From: Limnochordia bacterium
GTDB lineage: Bacteria > Bacillota > Limnochordia > Darwinibacteriales > B1SED10-159
DNA length: 5,095 nucleotides
Direction: 5' to 3'
NCBI GenBank assembly: GCA_007132255.1
Contig: SLOZ01000051.1
Span: 1 to 5,095, forward strand
Numbering within the stretch: position 1 is the stretch's first letter; each line of letters starts with the position of its first letter. Shown here piece by piece: positions 3,912-5,095 of the stretch. Both the position numbers and the translations under genes were made by a program. The notes beneath the pieces were generated by a model. It did not search any database. It was not told the DNA's origin and was given only the letters and a program-made list of their open reading frames with translations.

Positions 3912-5095
3912 TTGGGAAAAGAGCTGCTCTTGGTCATCGACCAGGGCACAACGGGCACAAAGGTGCTGGTCGTAGATGCACAAGCAAGACTGGTAGCAAC
4001 AGCCTACGAAGAAGTCCAACAGTATTATCCTCAGCAGGGGTGGGTCGAACATGATCCCGAGGAGATCTGGCAGAGTATCCAGCGTTTGCTGCAGTTGGCG
4101 CTGGCTCAAGTCGACCCTCAGCAGATACGGGGGATCGGCATCACTAACCAGCGGGAAACCGCCTTGGCGTGGGATCGAGCCAGCGGCGAACCTGTTCATC
4201 GAGCCATTGTCTGGCAGTGCCGTCGAACGGTAAGCAGCTGCCAAAACCTCCGTGAACAAGGGCGCGAAGCGCTGGTGCGGTCCAAAACCGGCCTGACCAT
4301 TGACCCTTACTTTTCGGGCAGCAAATTTCAGTGGTTCCTGACCCATGTTGAGCAAGCAAAGAGCCTAGCTGACCAAGATCAGCTCTGTTTGGGAACGATG
4401 GATAGTTGGATTCTCTGGAAGTTAACCAACGGTGAGTGCTTTGGGACAGATGTCTCCAATGCATCCCGGACACTGCTCTTCAATACCGCCACCATGGATT
4501 GGGATGATGAGCTGCTCGGCGTTTTCGGAGTACCGCGTTCAGCCCTGCCCACTCCGCAGGCCACAGCCCATGTGTTCGGCCAAACTAGCGAACTGGGGCT
4601 ACTGCCAGCCGGCATACCCATCGCCTCCATGGTAGGTGATTCGCAGGCCGCCCTGTTCGGCCAGTGCTGCTTTGAGCCTGGTATGGCCAAGGCGACCTAC
4701 GGAACCGGCACATCTGTGATGATGTTCCACGGTGACGAGCGTCCGGAACCGCCCGCGGGCATGTTGGCAACTGTGGCTTGGGCAACAGAGAGCGGAGTAA
4801 GCTATGCCATAGAAGGCACGATCAACGTCACCGGTGCCACCATGCAGTGGCTGCGCGATGGCCTTGAACTGTTGGACGATGCCGCTGAGAGCGACCGAAT
4901 TGCCTCGGGTCTAGCGGACAATGGCGGCGTGTACTTGGTTCCGGCCTTTGCCGGATTGGGCGCTCCCCATTGGGATATGGAGGCCAAGGGTTTACTGACG
5001 GGTTTCACGCGCGGAACCACCAAAGAACACCTGATCCGCGCCGCCCTGGAATCCACAGCGTTTCAGGTGGTGGATGTGGTTCGTCACGCCCATGC
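3912..5095 (+). CDS. FGGY-family carbohydrate/polyol kinase, glycerol-kinase-like (3' end outside window)
   Basis: This ATP-dependent kinase would phosphorylate a polyol or ketose. About 394 of a usual ~500 residues are present. The TTG start is set by GAGGAGG 9 bases upstream. Phosphate motif 'IDQGTTGTK' is at 9-17. 'GWVEHDPEEIW' (43-53), 'GITNQRET' (76-83), 'AIVWQCRRT' (98-106), 'DPYFSGSK' (131-138), 'GDSQAALFGQ' (242-251), 'YGTGTS' (263-268) and 'YLVPAFAGLGAPHWD' (341-355) follow glycerol kinase order. Compared with E. coli GlpK, contacts Arg83, Glu84, Trp103, Tyr135 and catalytic Asp245 are kept (Arg81, Glu82, Trp101, Tyr133, Asp243). Gln246 and Phe270 are replaced by Ser244 and Ser268. 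The fructose-bisphosphate-site Arg236 and the histidine phosphorylated by HPr in Gram-positive GlpK appear absent. Kinase family is certain; glycerol is doubtful as substrate. Operator-like repeats and the DeoR gene upstream suggest induction by its substrate pathway. Confidence 0.92.
   Translation, partial: MGKELLLVIDQGTTGTKVLVVDAQARLVATAYEEVQQYYPQQGWVEHDPEEIWQSIQRLLQLALAQVDPQQIRGIGITNQRETALAWDRASGEPVHRAIVWQCRRTVSSCQNLREQGREALVRSKTGLTIDPYFSGSKFQWFLTHVEQAKSLADQDQLCLGTMDSWILWKLTNGECFGTDVSNASRTLLFNTATMDWDDELLGVFGVPRSALPTPQATAHVFGQTSELGLLPAGIPIASMVGDSQAALFGQCCFEPGMAKATYGTGTSVMMFHGDERPEPPAGMLATVAWATESGVSYAIEGTINVTGATMQWLRDGLELLDDAAESDRIASGLADNGGVYLVPAFAGLGAPHWDMEAKGLLTGFTRGTTKEHLIRAALESTAFQVVDVVRHAH

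Noticed and set aside
3711..4355. Minus-strand frame of 214 codons
   Set aside because: It covers the terminator, the repeat and the kinase start in antisense. The kinase motifs on the plus strand are unambiguous.
1..5095. CRISPR array, tRNA, rRNA or intact insertion sequence
   Set aside because: No regularly spaced repeats with unique spacers, no tRNA-like cloverleaf segments, and no transposase with terminal inverted repeats were seen by eye.

Overview
The window looks like bacterial accessory carbohydrate-metabolism DNA. It probably comes from a member of the Bacillota or a similar low-to-mid GC lineage. The basis is indirect: purine-rich Shine-Dalgarno sequences (GGGGGAAGGA, GAGGAGG), GTG and TTG starts, and gene families common there. 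No 16S, tRNA or other taxonomic marker is present, so the lineage is a guess.

Layout. Two genes run leftward. At 1845-421 is a complete 474-residue glycoside-hydrolase-like protein with the DUF5060 / DUF4038 (apiosidase-like TIM barrel) / DUF5605 arrangement. It is followed at 234-1 by the N-terminal 78 residues of a second DUF4038-type protein, cut by the window edge. A 39-bp imperfect palindrome (309-347) lies between them. A gap of about 1.06 kb (1846-2909) follows. It has no recognisable conserved gene but holds a possible 46-codon small ORF (2681-2821), several short hairpins and repeated GAACA motifs. Rightward come a DeoR/GlpR-family repressor (2910-3674, GTG start) and, after a 237-bp spacer with a terminator-like hairpin and a tandem 10-bp repeat, an FGGY-family kinase (3912 to beyond 5095, TTG start).

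How it may work together (inference). The two leftward proteins would cleave an imported oligosaccharide or glycoside inside the cell, since no signal peptide is visible on the complete one. The kinase would phosphorylate a released or derived sugar or polyol. The DeoR protein would repress the locus and be relieved by a phosphorylated intermediate. The kinase resembles glycerol kinase closely over most of its visible length, but two of the glycerol-contacting positions known from E. coli GlpK are changed (Gln246 to Ser, Phe270 to Ser). Glycerol is therefore doubtful as its substrate. The substrate of the whole cassette is unknown; a branched pentose such as apiose is one testable idea.
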